From positions 1-64,000 of the forward strand of contig NZ_JACJOU010000031.1 of the NCBI RefSeq assembly GCF_014695725.1: a DNA stretch of 64,000 nucleotides, written 5' to 3'. The stretch is from Microcoleus sp. FACHB-672. Its GTDB lineage: Bacteria > Cyanobacteriota > Cyanobacteriia > Cyanobacteriales > Oscillatoriaceae. Below are positions 62,653-64,000 of the stretch, one piece after another. The translations under genes and the position numbers were made by a program. Positions within the stretch are counted from its first letter, which is position 1; every line of letters begins with the position of its first letter. Under the pieces are notes generated by a model, which was not told where the DNA came from, made no database searches, and saw only the letters and a list, made by a program, of their open reading frames with translations.

Positions 62653-63312
62653 ATGAATTGGTTTTTCACAGCCCTCGCCGCCGGAGTAACAAGTTTTGTT
62701 GCTACCAACATAGATGACATCATTATTTTGATGTTGTTTTTTTCTCAAGTGAACGAGAAGTTCCGTCCCCGACATATCATTATCGGTCAGTATCTAGGTT
62801 TCACCGCACTTATTATTGCCACTTTGCCCGGTATTTTGGGGGGATTAGTTATCCCTAAAATGTGGACTGGGTTATTGGGATTACTTCCTATTATTATCGG
62901 TATTAAACAGTTACTGAGCCGGGAAAATGAATCTTTGGAAGTGCAAGCGGTTTCCGATGAGTTGAACCAAGTTCCAAATCGCAACCCGATAGTAGCTGCA
63001 CTTACTAAGCTTATAAGCAGGCAAGTTGTCAATGTTGCTGCGGTTACGGTGGCGAATGGAGGAGATAATATCAGTATTTATATTCCGTTATTTGCCAGTA
63101 ATAATCTGGTTAGTTTAGGAGTCATTCTCTGCGTTTTTTATATTCTCATTGGAGTTTGGTGCGCTGTTGCTTACTTGTTAACTCGCCAGCCGGCTGTTGC
63201 CAAAATTTTAATGCGTTACGGCCATGCTATTTCGCCCTTTGTGCTGATTGGCTTGGGTATTTTTATCTTGATTGAAAGCGGTAGTTACCGGCTAATCCCA
63301 CTGTTTCAATAA
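62653..63312 (+). CDS. CadD-family cadmium-resistance transporter-like protein
   Basis: A 219-residue integral membrane protein with six predicted helices. Family features are the first-helix motif SFVATNIDDIIILMLFF with paired Asp, the GQYLGFTALI helix, and VANGGDNISIYIPLFA in the second half. The central ~45 residues are a cytoplasmic loop (SRENESLEVQ). Members are annotated as cadmium or cation resistance exporters of the LysE-like fold; the substrate here is not known. It starts 122 bp after the FHA-CHAT gene on the same strand. No metal-responsive regulator is adjacent. Confidence 0.85.
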   Translation: MNWFFTALAAGVTSFVATNIDDIIILMLFFSQVNEKFRPRHIIIGQYLGFTALIIATLPGILGGLVIPKMWTGLLGLLPIIIGIKQLLSRENESLEVQAVSDELNQVPNRNPIVAALTKLISRQVVNVAAVTVANGGDNISIYIPLFASNNLVSLGVILCVFYILIGVWCAVAYLLTRQPAVAKILMRYGHAISPFVLIGLGIFILIESGSYRLIPLFQ

Positions 63313-63351
63313 ATCTCTATGACAATTCTCTAGTTAACTGGACAAATTCTC

Positions 63352-64000
63352 TCAATTTTCCTTGTTTTTGGCAAAATTACTTAAGTTGAGCAATTTTGTC
63401 CCACCTTCGCCAATAATCAGGGGTGGCTCACCATTCCATTTGTCGATTGCTTGCTTAAGCAGGAGTTCTGAAGTCAAAGTCTCGCGCAGCAAACTTTGCG
63501 CTTCTGCCTCTCCTCTAGCTAAATTTACCTTAATCTCTGCGTCTTTTAATGCTTTCATCACGACAAATCCCGTCTTTTTAGCCTCCTGTTCGGCAATTTG
63601 CTTGGCTTCTACCGCATCGCTAAATCGCTGAGAAAAGTGGACGTGTACTAAAGAGATATCATCAACTCTAATGTGATAGCCGATTAGGCGCTCAGTTAAA
63701 GAATTATCTACCCCAGCTTTTACTTCACCTCGCTTGGTAATAATTTCTTCAGCCGTGTATTTTGCCATGACTGCCTTAAGCACTTCTTCAACGGCTGGGT
63801 TAATAATTCGCTCGACGATAGCGTTCTCGTCTCCAACTTGTTGAAAAACAGCATTAGCTTCCTCTGGGAAAATATGCCAATTCAGCGCTACATCAGTGAA
63901 AACCTCTTGAAGATCCTTGGAGGAAGCTTCAGCCGAACTTTCCTGCTTCTGCACTCGAACGCTCAACTTCTTGACAGTATTAACAAGCGGAATAACTGCG
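63352..64000 (-). CDS. Prohibitin/SPFH-domain protein, 5' end outside window
   Basis: At least 216 residues of the C-terminal part of a prohibitin-type SPFH protein. The frame stays open to the right edge, and the extra residues (AVIPLVNTVKKLSVRVQKQE) match the early SPFH segment, so the gene starts beyond 64000; the TTG at 63966 is not the real start. Visible are VALNWHIFPEEANAVFQ, the RIINPAVEEVLKAVMAKYTAEE helix in pieces, and a long coiled coil (AEQEAKKTGFVVMKALKDAE). SPFH proteins form ring or cage scaffolds on membranes and are linked to protease regulation and stress. It converges with the CadD-like gene. Confidence 0.85.
   Translation of the reverse strand, partial: AVIPLVNTVKKLSVRVQKQESSAEASSKDLQEVFTDVALNWHIFPEEANAVFQQVGDENAIVERIINPAVEEVLKAVMAKYTAEEIITKRGEVKAGVDNSLTERLIGYHIRVDDISLVHVHFSQRFSDAVEAKQIAEQEAKKTGFVVMKALKDAEIKVNLARGEAEAQSLLRETLTSELLLKQAIDKWNGEPPLIIGEGGTKLLNLSNFAKNKEN

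Noticed and set aside
1-64000. CRISPR arrays, prophage genes, rRNA operons
   Set aside because: I looked for regularly spaced short repeats, phage structural genes and rRNA sequence; the regular repeats found are all in-frame protein repeats or low-complexity filler.

Overview
The window comes from a filamentous-type cyanobacterium (Oscillatoriales/Coleofasciculales-like, placement by inference). The evidence is a tRNA-Leu(UAA) gene split by the classic cyanobacterial group I intron, ndhL next to a DUF3007 gene and trpA, a ChlP geranylgeranyl reductase, an RpaA circadian-output regulator, a FurA with the cyanobacterial Cys-Pro haem motif, a PEP-CTERM protein, and several CHAT, WD40, NB-ARC and Ser/Thr-kinase-TPR proteins. 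The hexamer GCCGGC and its one-base variants are strikingly frequent throughout; the HIP1 octamer GCGATCGC occurs only a handful of times.

Layout. 0-6 kb: a degraded IS630-type transposase start on the minus strand abuts a 5'-truncated CHAT protein, followed by a large secreted FG-GAP/Calx-beta/RTX protein. 6-10.3 kb: furA (minus) and a WD40 protein. 10.3-15.6 kb: a minus-strand signalling cluster (PhnD-like lipoprotein, hybrid histidine kinase with two receiver domains, REC-histidine kinase). 15.6-17.5 kb: a long gene-poor stretch with a small inverted-repeat element. 17.5-25.6 kb: a plus-strand locus of four proteins with cysteine-less HMA-like domains carrying a basic GRxRxR-type motif (CoBaHMA-like). 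One is fused to a P1B-type ATPase without the CPC metal motif, and three DUF5132 small proteins are interleaved. This is the best candidate for an under-described system. 26-29 kb: a HEPN-like protein, an OGFr-domain protein and a queuosine-precursor transporter. 29-33 kb: a 1374-residue multi-PAS hybrid kinase.

33.5-40.7 kb is mostly housekeeping: cysA, chlP, a PEP-CTERM protein, rpaA, trpA, DUF3007, ndhL and the split trnL. 40.9-47.5 kb holds a pentapeptide protein, a PQQ-type sugar dehydrogenase with N-terminal repeats, a TIGR03032 protein, a stand-alone DUF4347 protein and a ComFB-like gene with an early in-frame stop. 47.9-62.5 kb: an NB-ARC ATPase, then a translationally coupled trio (Ser/Thr kinase-TPR, secreted TPR protein, 3564-residue filamentous-haemagglutinin/CHAT protein). 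The window ends with a CadD-type transporter and a prohibitin-like gene that runs off the edge.

Two themes stand out. The CoBaHMA/P-type ATPase/DUF5132 locus looks like a membrane-associated transport or biomineral/lipid-handling module rather than classic Cu/Zn export. The kinase-TPR-CHAT operon couples signalling to an apparently exported caspase-like protease; a CHAT fragment at the left end is a paralogue of its C-terminus. Functional statements beyond family membership are inference from motifs and gene order.
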